Assembly: GCA_023481025.1 (NCBI GenBank)
Contig: JAMCWV010000161.1
Span: 1 to 7,031 of the forward strand
DNA length: 7,031 nucleotides
Source of the DNA: Gammaproteobacteria bacterium
Lineage (GTDB): Bacteria; Pseudomonadota; Gammaproteobacteria; Enterobacterales; Alteromonadaceae
Reading direction: 5' to 3'
The notes under the pieces were generated by a model. That model did not search any database. It was not told the origin of the DNA and worked only from the letters and a program-made list of their open reading frames with translations. The position numbers and the translations under genes are program-made. Positions within the stretch are counted from its first letter, which is position 1. Each line of letters begins with the position of its first letter. Positions 6,671 to 7,031 of this stretch are shown piece by piece.

Positions 6671-7031
6671 TCAAGCTCTTTCGCGAATTAAACCTTCTTG
6701 CATTGTGGAAGCAACAAGAACACCATCACGATTGAATATCTGTCCCCGAACTAAGCCACGAGCACCTTGAGCTGTCGGGCTGTCAATCGCGTAAAGTAAC
6801 CAATCATCCATCCGAAACGGACGGTGAAACCACATAGCGTGGTCAATTGTCGCCATTTGAATTTTCGGGTCAGCAAAAGTTTTACCGTGGGGCTGCATCG
6901 ATGTTGGTAAGAAGTTGAAGTCTGATGCATAGGCTAATAAATACTGATGAACGCGCTGGTCATCAGGTAAGGTGCCGTTGGACTTTAACCAAACATAGCG
7001 AACGGGCTCGCACGGCTCTGGCTTAAATGGA
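6671..7031 (-). CDS. tesB: Acyl-CoA thioesterase II, C-terminal 119 residues
   Basis: The minus strand is open from the window edge to a TGA at 6671-6673. The visible 119 residues begin [19 protein letters not shown] and contain [52 protein letters not shown] and [18 protein letters not shown]. This matches the second hotdog domain of E. coli TesB closely (for example ATIDHSMWFHRPF and [12 protein letters not shown]). The catalytic triad described for TesB (Asp, Thr, Gln; D204, T228 and Q278 in E. coli) is present here as D37 in YASD, T61 in ATID and Q111 in STMQEG, numbered from the first complete codon. The enzyme hydrolyses a broad range of acyl-CoAs to free fatty acid and CoA in the cytoplasm. 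The N-terminal hotdog domain and the start lie outside the window. An internal ATG at 6898 is not the start, since family sequence continues upstream of it. Confidence 0.96.
   Translation of the reverse strand, partial: PFKPEPCEPVRYVWLKSNGTLPDDQRVHQYLLAYASDFNFLPTSMQPHGKTFADPKIQMATIDHAMWFHRPFRMDDWLLYAIDSPTAQGARGLVRGQIFNRDGVLVASTMQEGLIRERA

Noticed and set aside
6671..6898. ATG at 6898 as the start of a small independent 75-residue protein
   Set aside because: The frame stays open upstream to the window edge and continues the TesB family sequence ([12 protein letters not shown]), so this Met is internal.

Overview
The window looks like a chromosomal segment of a gammaproteobacterium of moderate G+C. 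The evidence is a TesB-type acyl-CoA thioesterase II, the start of an outer-membrane phospholipase A (PldA), and a Gram-negative ABC exporter with a periplasmic adaptor. By general feel the proteins resemble Alteromonadales/Idiomarinaceae-type bacteria, but no marker gene in the window fixes the genus.

Layout from left to right. (1) Positions 1-314, minus strand: the N-terminal third or so of a PldA-like phospholipase with a clear signal peptide, cut by the window edge. (2) Positions 315-371: a short divergent intergenic region. (3) Positions 372-1340, plus strand: a two-transmembrane protein that I read as a bacterial inward-rectifier potassium channel (KirBac-type) homologue whose selectivity-filter positions are replaced by unrelated residues. 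It is the only plus-strand gene and its sampled stretches are A+T-richer than the other genes. (4) Positions 1329-6603, minus strand: a compact cluster in transcription order ABC ATPase, FtsX-type permease, HlyD/MacA-like adaptor, DUF1028 protein. (5) Positions 6671-7031, minus strand: the C-terminal part of tesB, followed by an intrinsic terminator whose T-run touches the ATPase start codon.

The ATPase, permease and adaptor should form an inner-membrane exporter driven by ATP. An outer-membrane TolC-like partner would have to be encoded elsewhere, and the substrate cannot be read from the sequence. The ATPase and permease genes overlap by 7 bases, the permease-adaptor gap is 22 bases, and the adaptor-DUF1028 gap is 61 bases with a strong ribosome binding site, so all four are probably co-transcribed. 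The DUF1028 protein is a putative Ntn-hydrolase-fold protein of unknown function with a C-terminal region resembling a putative peptidoglycan-binding domain. Its 3' end overlaps the 3' end of the channel-like gene by 12 bases on opposite strands.

The most interesting item is the channel-like protein. The pore helix, both membrane helices and a Kir-like cytoplasmic domain appear retained, but the K+ filter signature is absent. I saw no CRISPR array, tRNA, rRNA, insertion sequence or origin in the window.
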